Source of the DNA: Hymenobacter baengnokdamensis
GTDB lineage: Bacteria; Bacteroidota; Bacteroidia; Cytophagales; Hymenobacteraceae
DNA: 64,000 nucleotides
Direction: 5' to 3'
Assembly: GCF_008728635.1 (NCBI RefSeq)
Contig: NZ_CP044285.1
Coordinates: 4,340,001-4,404,000, forward strand
Position numbers and translations under genes: made by a program. Positions 45,960-54,511 of the stretch are shown one piece after another (within the stretch, counting starts at the first letter, position 1; the number at the start of each line of letters is the position of its first letter). The notes beneath the pieces are model-generated. The model saw nothing but the letters and a program-made list of their open reading frames with translations, did no database searches and had not been told where the DNA came from.

Positions 45960-46108
45960 AAACGAAGAAGTAAGCGCGGGGCATCGGCTGGTTGAGCATA
46001 CAATATTACGGCGTAAGCAGCCCTTTGACCCTTCGCGAAATACCCTTTCCGGACCTTTGGGCGATTACCGACCTCAATTGCTCGCCGACTGCCGGGTATT
46101 ACTCGCTG

Positions 46109-46170
46109 AATACTATGAGATATAGTATTTGGGAGCTATTCGGGCGCCGCCCCAGCCCGAGTAGCTCCCA
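46109..46170. other. Two adjacent hairpins upstream of the Oar-like receptor
   Basis: Hairpin one is AATACTAT (46109-46116) with ATAGTATT (46122-46129). Hairpin two starts at the next base: TGGGAGCTA (46130-46138) with TAGCTCCCA (46162-46170), enclosing CGGGC/GCCCG. They lie in a 334-base gap between divergent genes that shows no reading frame. They could be an operator cluster, a structured 5' leader or a small RNA. Confidence 0.5.
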
Positions 46171-46293
46171 CTACCCGTGTTACGGCAGTATTACGAGTAG
46201 CGCTGATTACCAATGATTTGATAAACACCGGGCTGACCGATAGCCCACAATGCCGGGGGACCTTTGCGTTCGCATTGGCCTAACCCCCTTTTT

Positions 46294-49200
46294 ATGCGCA
46301 CTCTTACTATCGGTCGGACCGCCACGCGGCTGACAATTCTCCTTCTACTGCTGCTGCTGGCTAAGCTGGCCTCGGCGCAGGTCACCACTTCGGCCATTAG
46401 CGGCAAGATTAGCTCCGACAAAAACGAGGACCTGATTGGCGTAACGGTAGTGGCTACCAACGCGCCCACCGGTACCAAGCGCGGCACCGCCACTGAGCCC
46501 GACGGCCGCTTTACCATCCCCAACCTGGCGCCCGGCGGGCCTTATACCGTGACGGTAACCTACGTTGGCTATAAGGAACAGACCATCAGCAATGTGTTTC
46601 TGACCCTGGGCAATACCACCCGCCTCAACTTTACGCTGGCCGCCGAGGCCCAGGCGCTGAACGAGGTAGTGGTAGTAGGCAACACCCAGGCCACCAAAAC
46701 CGGGGCCGGCACCAACGTAAGCAGCGCCCAGCTCCAGCAGCTGCCGACCATCTCGCGCAGCATCCAGGACTTTACCCGCCTCGACCCGCGCAACTCGAAC
46801 AACTCGTTTGCGGGCAGCTCGTTTCGCTACAACAACATTACCCTGGATGGCGCCGTGAACAACGACGCCATTGGTTTTTCGCCCTCGCTGGGCGGCACCA
46901 GCGGCACCAGCGGCCTGCCGGGCAGCTCGGCCCGCGCCAACCCGATTTCGCTCGATGCCATTCAGGAGATTCAGGCCTCAGTGGCGCCGTTTGACGTGAA
47001 GCTGGGCAACTTTACGGGCGGCTCGATAAACGCCGTGACGCGCTCGGGCTCTAACGAGTTTCACGGCTCGGTGTATGGCTTTGGCCGCAACCAGAACATT
47101 ACGGGCAAGAGCATCGACGGCACCAACTCGAAAATCGGCTCGTCGTACCACGACTACCAGACCGGCTTCCGCCTGGGCGGGCCAATCATTAAGAATAAGC
47201 TATTCTTCTTCACCAACGCCGAGATTGCCCGCCGCCAGGAGCCGCAGTTTTACGCGGCCGGCGCACCGGGCTCGCCCGTGTCGCTGGACCTGGCCAAGCT
47301 GATTGCCGACAAGCTGCAAACCACTTACAACTATAATGTGGGCGCTTACGGCGACTATAACATCCACGCCAACAGCGACAAGATTTTTGCCCGCCTCGAC
47401 TGGAACCTGGACGACAAGACCAGCATTGCGCTGCGTCACAACTACGTGAAATCGGACGCCACCAACCTGGAGCGCTCGGGCAGCTTATTTAAGTTTGGCT
47501 CGCAGGACTATACGCAGAACAACCTCCAGAACTCGACGGTGCTGGAAGTGAAGTCGAACTTCTCAAACCAGCTGGCCAACAACCTGATTCTGGGCTATAC
47601 TAATATTCACGACTACCGCACGCTGCTGGACGGCCCGGCCAGCGTGTTTCCGTACGTGCAGATTAACAACGTAGGTGCCAGCGCCGGCGATGGCGTGCTG
47701 GGCTCGAAAAGCTACTTCACCGGCTCGAACCAGATTCTGCTGGGCTCGGACCGCGAGGCCAGCATCTTCAACACCCGCACCAAGACGTTTGAGATTACCG
47801 ACAACGTGACCTTCTTTGCCGGCAACCACACCCTTACGCTGGGCACCCACAATGAGCTGTATAAGATTGACTACGGCTTTATCAACTCCTGGAACGGCCG
47901 CATCGAGTACAACAACGTGAGCGACTTTCTCAAGGACCAGCCCAACCGCATCCGGGGCACGTACCACCTCGGCGACAACAGCTACGACTACAACTACAAC
48001 AACCCGTCGGCCTCGTTCAACATCAACCTCTACTCGGCTTACCTGCAGGACGAGTGGAACGTGACCGACCGCCTGAAAGTGTCGCCCGGCATTCGCCTTG
48101 ACCTCACTTCGCTGCCCAGCGGGCCGCCCCTGAACTCGACGCTGGTAAACAACCCCGCCAACGACGCCCGCACCCTGAACCAGACCTACTCGCACGTGAG
48201 CTGGGCTGACATGAATAACAAGCTGCTCGGCAACGTGCAGGTATCGCCCCGCCTGGGCTTCAACTACGACGTGAACGGCGACCAGAGTGTGGTGCTGCGC
48301 GGCGGTACGGGCCTCTTCACGGGCCGCATTCCTTATGCTTGGCTGGGCTACGCCTTCTACAACAACGGCGTAAACTATAACTCGGTCGATTTGAACAATA
48401 TTCAGAAAGGCGTTATCGGAGCCGCCGGCCAGCCGGCCGGCACCGGGGCGGGCTCGGTGTATAAGCTCAACCAGGACCCGAACGTGGTTTATGCCAGCCT
48501 GCCGGCCAGCAACAAAGCCACCACGGAAGTGGACATGATTGACCCCAACTTCAAGATGCCCCAAATCTGGCGCTCGTCGCTGGCCGTGGACTTCAGGTCG
48601 CCTACCGGCTTCCGCGCCTCGCTGGAAGGCCTGTACACCCAGGTGATTCAGGACGTGAAGTTTGAAAACATCAACCTTTACGACAACGCCGTGTACTTTG
48701 CCCAGGGCCCCACGCAGTTGCCCTACTACCCCAACAGCGGCAGCGCTGCCAAGGTGAACTCGCAGTTTTCAAACGCCTACCTGCTCACCAATACCAACCA
48801 GGGCTACCGCTACCAGCTGACCGGCTCGGTAGGCCAGACGGTGAGCAACCTGCTCGACCTGAGCGTGGCCTATACCTACGGCGTGAGCAAGGACATCAGC
48901 AACGGCATCCGCAACTCGCCCGAGTCGAACTGGCAGCTCAACCCCGCCCTGAATGCCAACAACCCCGCCCTGGCGTATTCAAACTTCGATTTGCGCAACC
49001 GCGTGGTAGCTTCCATCAACCTGCACAAGAGCTTTGCGCAGCGCTTTACGGGCTACTTCACTTCGGTGCTGACCTACTCGACCGGCGCACCGTTTACCTG
49101 GGTGTATAACAACAACTTCTTCAACAACGGTGGTCAGCAGCCTGTGCAGCTCGCCTACATTCCGGCCTCGGCTACTGACATCTCGCTGGTAACGGCCTCG

Positions 49201-49704
49201 GGCTCTACTTATACTTCGGATGCTTCGGGGGTGCAGTACGCTGCCCTGAGCAACTTCATCGACAATGACCCCTACCTCAAGAACCGCCGCGGGGCTTATG
49301 CCGAGCGCAACGCCGCTCATACGCCCTGGAACAACCAAGCCGACGTGCGCTTCATGGTGGAAGCCAAGCTGGGCAAGCTCGACGCCGACGTGACCGGCGC
49401 CGTGCCCACCGGCCACACCATCCAGATTTCGTTTGATATTATCAATGTCGGCAACCTGCTCAGCAACAGCTGGGGCCGCCAGTACTTCGTGCCCAATACG
49501 TTTAACTCGACGCTGGGCACCGGCCTCACCCAGGTGGGATTCGTGAACTCGGCGGGGGCTTTTTCTTCCTCCTACAGCGCCAGCACGGCTACTGTACAGG
49601 GCTACGACCGGCCGGCCTTCACCTTTGGGCAGCCTGCCACCTACTCCATCGACCAGCTGGCCTCGCGCTGGCAGGGGCAGCTGGGCGTGCGGTATTCGTT
49701 CTAG
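46294..49704 (+). CDS. Oar-like TonB-dependent outer-membrane receptor with carboxypeptidase-regulatory domain
   Basis: The ATG at 46294 gives MRTLTIGRTATRLTILLLLL and a signal peptide ending SAQ; an in-frame ATG at 46264 is weaker. Of its 1136 residues, the first 100 after the signal are a carboxypeptidase-regulatory-like domain (SGKISSDKNEDLIGVTVVAT). A plug follows (LNEVVVVGNTQATKTGAGTN, PTISRSIQDFTRLDPRNSN, and ASVAPFDVKLGNFTGGSINA), then a barrel ending LGVRYSF. The plug pattern matches the Oar group rather than SusC, and no SusD gene is next to it. Oar-type receptors have been tied to adhesion, protease or signal export and import; the ligand here is unknown. It is transcribed alone and ends at a strong terminator. 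Confidence 0.88.
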   Translation: MRTLTIGRTATRLTILLLLLLLAKLASAQVTTSAISGKISSDKNEDLIGVTVVATNAPTGTKRGTATEPDGRFTIPNLAPGGPYTVTVTYVGYKEQTISNVFLTLGNTTRLNFTLAAEAQALNEVVVVGNTQATKTGAGTNVSSAQLQQLPTISRSIQDFTRLDPRNSNNSFAGSSFRYNNITLDGAVNNDAIGFSPSLGGTSGTSGLPGSSARANPISLDAIQEIQASVAPFDVKLGNFTGGSINAVTRSGSNEFHGSVYGFGRNQNITGKSIDGTNSKIGSSYHDYQTGFRLGGPIIKNKLFFFTNAEIARRQEPQFYAAGAPGSPVSLDLAKLIADKLQTTYNYNVGAYGDYNIHANSDKIFARLDWNLDDKTSIALRHNYVKSDATNLERSGSLFKFGSQDYTQNNLQNSTVLEVKSNFSNQLANNLILGYTNIHDYRTLLDGPASVFPYVQINNVGASAGDGVLGSKSYFTGSNQILLGSDREASIFNTRTKTFEITDNVTFFAGNHTLTLGTHNELYKIDYGFINSWNGRIEYNNVSDFLKDQPNRIRGTYHLGDNSYDYNYNNPSASFNINLYSAYLQDEWNVTDRLKVSPGIRLDLTSLPSGPPLNSTLVNNPANDARTLNQTYSHVSWADMNNKLLGNVQVSPRLGFNYDVNGDQSVVLRGGTGLFTGRIPYAWLGYAFYNNGVNYNSVDLNNIQKGVIGAAGQPAGTGAGSVYKLNQDPNVVYASLPASNKATTEVDMIDPNFKMPQIWRSSLAVDFRSPTGFRASLEGLYTQVIQDVKFENINLYDNAVYFAQGPTQLPYYPNSGSAAKVNSQFSNAYLLTNTNQGYRYQLTGSVGQTVSNLLDLSVAYTYGVSKDISNGIRNSPESNWQLNPALNANNPALAYSNFDLRNRVVASINLHKSFAQRFTGYFTSVLTYSTGAPFTWVYNNNFFNNGGQQPVQLAYIPASATDISLVTASGSTYTSDASGVQYAALSNFIDNDPYLKNRRGAYAERNAAHTPWNNQADVRFMVEAKLGKLDADVTGAVPTGHTIQISFDIINVGNLLSNSWGRQYFVPNTFNSTLGTGLTQVGFVNSAGAFSSSYSASTATVQGYDRPAFTFGQPATYSIDQLASRWQGQLGVRYSF

Positions 49705-49725
49705 CGCTCGCTGCAGCGGCTGGCC

Positions 49726-49763
49726 AAAGCCCCGGTTCCGCGCTAGCGGGGCCGGGGCTTTTT
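49726..49763 (+). terminator. Terminator after the Oar-like receptor
   Basis: AAAGCCCCGG (49726-49735) pairs with CCGGGGCTTT (49752-49761), with an inner CGCTAG-type stem and a T-run. This is a strong intrinsic terminator that isolates the following ATPase/HNH module. Confidence 0.85.
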
Positions 49764-49790
49764 ATAGACCATCGGGCCGTAGGCGCCGTT

Positions 49791-49798
49791 TATCTTTG
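49791..49798 (+). promoter_or_regulatory. -7 box for the ATPase/HNH module
   Basis: TATCTTTG matches the consensus exactly and lies 26 bases before the ATG at 49825. No clear -33 box. With the terminator just upstream, it suggests the module is its own transcription unit. Confidence 0.5.
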
Positions 49799-49824
49799 CC
49801 AGCATCTTCAATTGCCTCTACCTT

Positions 49825-51057
49825 ATGATTACGCGCCAGGAATTTCCTTATCTGCAAGAGTTACTCATCAACGACGCTTACGCCGTAAAGGGCCTGCGCG
49901 TGTCGGTTTTTGAGCCGGGGCAGGAGTTCAAACATCTGGTGCTGACTGGAAGGAATGGGTCGGGGAAGACGACGGTATTGCGAGGGATTATGGAAGCAAT
50001 ACAATATGACGCTAACAATGAAGAAAGCGCAGCTGAGCATAGTAGCTGGCTACTATCAGTACTTAAACGTGGAGGTCACTCTAAAAGGAAAACCGATTCT
50101 TTTCAGAGGCAGCTTAACGAGATTGGTAGAGTAACACTGTCTTATTTAAGTTTACCACAGAAGTTGCTACAATTCCAGTTTGGTACTATCCTTACGTTTT
50201 TTGAAGCTACTCGCAAAGTTCAAGTCAGAGATGTGGCAACAATTGCTCGCGAAGACGAGCTAGAAAAGCAGCTTTTACAACCACAGCCCAATCAATCCCC
50301 AGCCGAATTATTCAAACAGTATTTAGTCAACAAAAAAGTCTTCCAGGTCTTCGACACTATGGAAGGCAAATCGGAAGGCGCGAAGCAACAGGAGCAATTT
50401 TTTGCCAATCTCGAAGAAACCCTCGCCAAAATATTCGAAGACCCCAGTACCAAGCTTGAATTTGTCCGGGAAAACTTCGAATTCTACATTAACCTTTCCG
50501 ACGGGCGGCGCTTCACCTTCAACCAGCTTTCGGCTGGCTTTTCCGCGTTTTTAAGCATTCTGACCGAATTATTGATGCGCGTCGACCTGCTGCGCAAGCA
50601 GGCCAACGACTACACCTACGACCCCTGCGGCTTTGTGCTCATTGATGAGCCCGAAACGCATCTGCACCTGGAAATGCAGTACCAGATACTTCCGCTGCTC
50701 ACTGGCCTCTTTCCGAACCTGCAATTCATTGTGGCTACCCACTCGCCGGCGGTAGCGTCGAGCATTAAAAACGCTACGGTGTTTGACCTGAGCACCGGGC
50801 AGACGCTAGGCGACACGGCCGCCGGCTCCTCGTTTTCGGAGTTGATGCAGACACACTTTGGGTTGGCAAATGAGTATTCCAACGTGGCCGACAAGATTCT
50901 GGAAGAGGTAGCTGAGATAAGTGGAATGGCCGACCGGCCCGCCGCCCTGGCGCGCCTGAAGCAGTTGCTGGAGCAGCAGGGCCGCTATATGTCGCCTGTA
51001 CTGCGGCTCGATGTGCACGCCCATTTACTGCATTTGCAGCGCGAGCAGGCCGCATGA
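49825..51057 (+). CDS. AAA/ABC-type ATPase of a Septu-like defence module (PtuA-like)
   Basis: The 410-residue protein has an SMC/Rad50-type ATPase head. The P-loop is GRNGSGKTT (42-50); a helical insert spans about 75-215; a signature-like LSAGFSAFL starts at 235; Walker B is GFVLIDEPETHLH (269-281); the switch histidine lies in ATHSPAVASS (304-313). This is the layout of OLD-like/PtuA ATPases that pair with nucleases in anti-phage systems. The stop overlaps the next gene's start by 4 bases (ATGA), and that gene encodes an HNH protein, as in Septu. The insert-coding part (about 49950-50400) is visibly richer in A/T and in codons such as AAA, GAA and TTA than its neighbours, a sign of horizontal transfer. 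Assignment to Septu is inference from gene pairing. Confidence 0.8.
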   Translation: MITRQEFPYLQELLINDAYAVKGLRVSVFEPGQEFKHLVLTGRNGSGKTTVLRGIMEAIQYDANNEESAAEHSSWLLSVLKRGGHSKRKTDSFQRQLNEIGRVTLSYLSLPQKLLQFQFGTILTFFEATRKVQVRDVATIAREDELEKQLLQPQPNQSPAELFKQYLVNKKVFQVFDTMEGKSEGAKQQEQFFANLEETLAKIFEDPSTKLEFVRENFEFYINLSDGRRFTFNQLSAGFSAFLSILTELLMRVDLLRKQANDYTYDPCGFVLIDEPETHLHLEMQYQILPLLTGLFPNLQFIVATHSPAVASSIKNATVFDLSTGQTLGDTAAGSSFSELMQTHFGLANEYSNVADKILEEVAEISGMADRPAALARLKQLLEQQGRYMSPVLRLDVHAHLLHLQREQAA

Positions 51058-51806
51058 TTGAACTGACGCGCCCGCCCGTGCCGGCTTCGCTCAACGCGCC
51101 GGAAATGCAGCAGTACGTAGCCGATTGCGCCGCTTATGCGACGGCCTGCGCCACCGCGCCCGCCCCGGCCGTAGTACCTGTGCCGGCCAAGCCCGGCAGC
51201 TACCGGACCTCCGACGTGCTACAGGCATTCGATACTTATTTTTTCAGCAAGTGCTACCTCACCGAGCAGTGGCACGGCAGCTCTTACGAGATGGATGTGG
51301 ACCATTTCGTCCCTGTCAGCCAAGACCCAACGCTAAAATTTGATTGGAATAACCTGTTTCCGGCCGCTCATAAGGCCAACATGATGCGCCCGCGCAAGTG
51401 GCCCGCTGGCGGCTTGCTCGACCCCTGCCGCGATGCCATAGCCACCCGGCTACTGGCGACCATCGGTGTTAATGGCCGCGAGCCGCGCTTTGAAGCCGCT
51501 GACTATACTGACCAAGCGGCTGCCAACACGGCGGCCCTACTAAACCTGCTCCATAATGGGCGCGCCGGTGAGGAAGAGTCGCAATTGAATACGCGCCATT
51601 TGCGCGTGACAACCCGGGAGCGCTATGACCAGGTATTGCACGCTATTTTGAATTTCCAACGGGCCGAAAGGAACGGCAATGCTCAACAGTTAGCCAATGC
51701 TCGCCGCAACTTGGGTGCTCTATTATCGCGGCGGGCGCCCTTTACCCAGCTAATGCGGGCGATGTATGCAGTCCAAGAATACGTGCCGGTGGATTTACTG
51801 GATTAA
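51054..51806 (+). CDS. HNH endonuclease of a Septu-like defence module (PtuB-like)
   Basis: The 250-residue protein has the HNH core KCYLTEQWHGSSYEMDVDHF (residues 66-85), then VPVSQDPTLKFDWNNLFPAA and HKANMMRPRKWPAGGLLDPC. Asp83-His84 start the beta-beta-alpha metal motif, Asn100 is central, and the third position is His106 or Asn109 (HNH versus HNN). Zinc-knuckle cysteine pairs common in HNH proteins are missing. The C-terminal half is helical (NAAL-type, FQRAERNGNAQQLANARRNL) and may contact the ATPase. Four-base overlap with the ATPase gene means they are translationally coupled. In Septu the HNH protein degrades nucleic acid when the ATPase senses infection. The target is unknown here. 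Confidence 0.78.
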   Translation: MIELTRPPVPASLNAPEMQQYVADCAAYATACATAPAPAVVPVPAKPGSYRTSDVLQAFDTYFFSKCYLTEQWHGSSYEMDVDHFVPVSQDPTLKFDWNNLFPAAHKANMMRPRKWPAGGLLDPCRDAIATRLLATIGVNGREPRFEAADYTDQAAANTAALLNLLHNGRAGEEESQLNTRHLRVTTRERYDQVLHAILNFQRAERNGNAQQLANARRNLGALLSRRAPFTQLMRAMYAVQEYVPVDLLD

Positions 51807-51827
51807 TGCCCTTTAACTAGCGCTCCC

Positions 51828-53024
51828 TTGCACATTCTGCACCTGCCCAAGTGGTACCCGCACCGCTACGACGACCAGGATGGCGACTTCGTGGCCCGGC
51901 ACGTGGCGGCCATCGCGGCGCAGCCGGGCATCGAGTCGGCGGTGGTGTTTGCGGCCGTGGCGCGCGGGCCGCTGCCCCAGCTCATCGACGCGGAGGTTGA
52001 CCTGGCCGGCCCGGTACCCACCTGGCGCTACTACTACCGTGCCCGGCCCACCGGCTTGGCCCCACTCGATAAGCTGCTGAAGCTGCTGCTGTGGCTGTGG
52101 TGCCAGCGGCGCGGGCTGCGGGCCGTGCGCCGCCACTGGGCCGGCCGGCGGCCCGAGGTGGTGCACGCCCACGTACTGCTGCGGCCGGCCGCGCTGGCGT
52201 GGTGGCTGCGGGCGTGGCATGGCATCCCGTACGTGCTCACCGAACACCAGACGGCCCTGCTACCCGCCAATGCGGCGCGCTTGGGCCGAGCGCGCCGCTG
52301 GCTGGTGGGGCAGCTGGTGCGGCGGGCGGCGGCCAGCCTGCCCGTTTCGCACGACCTGGCGCGGGCGCTGGCGGCGCTGGGCGGGGCCAATCCGCGCACG
52401 GTGGTGATTCCCAACGTGGTCGATACGCAGCTTTTTTACCCACCCACCGCGCCTAGCGAGCCGCGCTACGGCCTGCTGCACGTGGCGGCTTTCAATGAAA
52501 AAGCCAAAAACCTGAGCGGCCTGCTGCGCACCCTGGCCCACTTGCGGGCTGCTGCCCCGCCCCTGCCGGGCCTGCACCTGCGCATTGCGGGCTATGGCCC
52601 CGACGAGGCGCAGCTGCACCAGCTGGCCGCCACGCTCGGCCTGTTGGCCGATGGCACCGTGGAGTTTCTGGGCAAGCTAACACCGGCCCAGGTAGCCACC
52701 GAGATGCGCCGGGCGGCGGCCCTGGTCCTTTTTTCCAATTACGAGAACCTGCCCTGCGTGCTCATCGAGGCGCAGGCCAGCGGGCTGCCCGCCGTGGCTA
52801 CCCGCGTGGGCGGCGTGCCCGAGTTATTGCCCTCCGACCGCCTGGGCCTGCTGGTGCCGCCCACCGACGAGGCGGCCCTGGCCGAGGCCCTGCGCACGGT
52901 ACTTACGGCTCCGGCCGGGCGCTTCGACACCGCCTCACTACGGGCGCGGGCGGTGGCCGAGTTCAGCTACCCGGCGGTGGGCCGGGCCTTCGCGGCGGTA
53001 TATGCCCGTATTTTGGGGCTATGA
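51828..53024 (+). CDS. GT4-family glycosyltransferase
   Basis: The 398-residue GT-B enzyme has a TTG start (MHILHLPKWYPHRYDDQDGD). The N-terminal Rossmann half includes VVHAHVLLRPA and PYVLTEHQTALL. The C-terminal GT1-type nucleotide-sugar half includes VVIPNVVDTQLFYP, LLHVAAFNEKAKNLSGLLRT, RIAGYGPDEAQLHQLA, and the donor-binding stretch NYENLPCVLIEAQASGLPAV (the E-x7-E type motif). It retains stereochemistry and uses a nucleotide sugar on a lipid-linked or glycan acceptor. The gene begins 21 bases after the HNH gene and its stop overlaps the next small membrane-protein gene by 4 bases. Acceptor and donor are unknown. Confidence 0.88.
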   Translation: MHILHLPKWYPHRYDDQDGDFVARHVAAIAAQPGIESAVVFAAVARGPLPQLIDAEVDLAGPVPTWRYYYRARPTGLAPLDKLLKLLLWLWCQRRGLRAVRRHWAGRRPEVVHAHVLLRPAALAWWLRAWHGIPYVLTEHQTALLPANAARLGRARRWLVGQLVRRAAASLPVSHDLARALAALGGANPRTVVIPNVVDTQLFYPPTAPSEPRYGLLHVAAFNEKAKNLSGLLRTLAHLRAAAPPLPGLHLRIAGYGPDEAQLHQLAATLGLLADGTVEFLGKLTPAQVATEMRRAAALVLFSNYENLPCVLIEAQASGLPAVATRVGGVPELLPSDRLGLLVPPTDEAALAEALRTVLTAPAGRFDTASLRARAVAEFSYPAVGRAFAAVYARILGL

Positions 53025-53617
53025 ACCTTACCCGCTCGCTGCTCGAAGCCACCGTAACCCTGGTTGTGCTGATGGGCCTGTCCCGTTGGGTGTTAGGAAT
53101 TTTTGGCAAGAAAACAACTGTCTTTCATGCCACCGCGACCCGGCAGCTAGTGCTGCTTACCTGGCCGCTGCTGGCCGTGGGCACAGGCTTTGCCGCCGCC
53201 GGGCCGGGCCTGCTGGCTCCCACCGCCGCCGAGCGCGGGCTGGCCTGGGCGCTGCTGGCCGCTATTTTGGCGCTGGCAGTGCCGGCGCTGGTGCTGCACC
53301 TGCGCTACTATACGCTCAACGCCGCTACTACGCTGGTATTTGACCCGCTGGGGGGACGGCTGCAGGTAGCTTTGGACGACGTATTAGCCTACGACCCGGC
53401 CCGGCAAGGCTGGCCAGGGCCGGGCCCCGTAGAGTGGAGCCGCTGCCGCTGGTCGGGCGTTTTCTGGCGGCGCTACGAGTACCTGCGGCTGCCACTGCCT
53501 CAGGGTGATATCATTCTGACTACCTTGATGCTATCAGACATTCAGCCCCTGGTGCGCTACCTGCGTCATTTCGGCGTAGAGGTGCAGGAGCGTCGCCGCG
53601 CCTGGGCGTGGGTGTAA
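53021..53617 (+). CDS. Small integral membrane protein of unknown function
   Basis: The 198-residue protein overlaps the glycosyltransferase stop (ATGA). It has about three hydrophobic stretches (TLVVLMGLSRWVLGIF, LVLLTWPLLAVGTGFAAAGP, and LAWALLAAILALAVPALVLH) and then a soluble C-terminal half with aromatic residues (WSRCRWSGVFWRRYEYLRLP). The soluble part resembles a PH-like or bPH domain in pattern (TLVFDPLGGRLQVALDD, then GDIILTTLMLSD), but I cannot assign it. Coupling to the glycosyltransferase suggests a shared envelope role. Confidence 0.65.
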   Translation: MNLTRSLLEATVTLVVLMGLSRWVLGIFGKKTTVFHATATRQLVLLTWPLLAVGTGFAAAGPGLLAPTAAERGLAWALLAAILALAVPALVLHLRYYTLNAATTLVFDPLGGRLQVALDDVLAYDPARQGWPGPGPVEWSRCRWSGVFWRRYEYLRLPLPQGDIILTTLMLSDIQPLVRYLRHFGVEVQERRRAWAWV

Positions 53618-53687
53618 GGAAAGCCGGGAAAATAAAACTGCTTGCTTCGGCCGCGCCCATCTCCCGGCTGGCCCCGACCTTTGTGGC

Positions 53688-54506
53688 ATGGCTGATTTTT
53701 CTGCTTCAACCCCTCCGCTGCTGCATTTTCTTGACCAGGGCAACCCGGCAGCTACCCCGCTGGTGATTCTCCACGGCTTGTTTGGCACCCTCGACAACTG
53801 GCATACGCTGGCCCGGCGCTGGGCCGACGAGGCCGGCCTGCGCGTAGTGTCGGTCGATTTACGCAACCACGGGCGCTCGTTTCACTCGCCCGAGCACAGC
53901 TACGCCCTCATGGCGCGGGACGTGCTCGCCCTGCTCGACCACCTACACCTTGACCCAGCCCGCCTCACCGTATTGGGGCACAGCATGGGCGGCAAGGTGG
54001 CCATGTGCCTGGCCCTGGGCTACCCCACTCGCCTGGCCCAACTAGTAGTGCTTGACATTGCGCCGCGCTTTTCTAATATGGAGCACCAGGATGCCATTAT
54101 TGCCGGCTTGCAGGCGGTAGACCTCCGCACCATTCAAACCCGGCAGCAGGCCGAGGCTATACTGGCCCAACGCATTCCGCAGGTAGGCGTGCGCCAGTTC
54201 TTACTCAAGAATCTGTATCGTCGTGAAGACAATTCGTTTGCCTGGCGCATCAACTTACCGGTGCTGGTAAGCCAGCTGGCCGCTATTGGTGAAGAAATCG
54301 GGGCCGCGCAGCCGTTCCTGAAGCCCACTCTGTTTGTGCGCGGTGGCAAGTCCGACTACATCACGCCCGACGATAAGCTGCACGGCATTCCGGCTCTGTT
54401 TCCCAACTCGCAGGTGGTGACCGTGCCCGACGCCGGGCACTGGCTGCACGCCGAAAAGCCGGAGGAGGTGTTTGCGCTGGTGAAAAGTTTTGTAGGTCAC
54501 CTATAG
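53688..54506 (+). CDS. Alpha/beta-hydrolase, YbfF-like esterase
   Basis: The 272-residue cytoplasmic hydrolase has the oxyanion HGLFGTLDNW (residues about 29-38), VSVDLRNHGRS, the nucleophile elbow LGHSMGGKVAM (Ser in GHSMG) and a late His in DAGHWLHAEKPEEV. This pattern (HGLFG...DLRNHGRS...GHSMGGK) matches YbfF/ABHD11 esterases acting on short acyl esters or acyl-CoA. All triad positions are intact. It starts at ATG 53688 after a GACCTTTG box that resembles a -7 element. The next gene begins 6 bases after its stop. Confidence 0.88.
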   Translation: MADFSASTPPLLHFLDQGNPAATPLVILHGLFGTLDNWHTLARRWADEAGLRVVSVDLRNHGRSFHSPEHSYALMARDVLALLDHLHLDPARLTVLGHSMGGKVAMCLALGYPTRLAQLVVLDIAPRFSNMEHQDAIIAGLQAVDLRTIQTRQQAEAILAQRIPQVGVRQFLLKNLYRREDNSFAWRINLPVLVSQLAAIGEEIGAAQPFLKPTLFVRGGKSDYITPDDKLHGIPALFPNSQVVTVPDAGHWLHAEKPEEVFALVKSFVGHL

Positions 54507-54511
54507 CTGTC

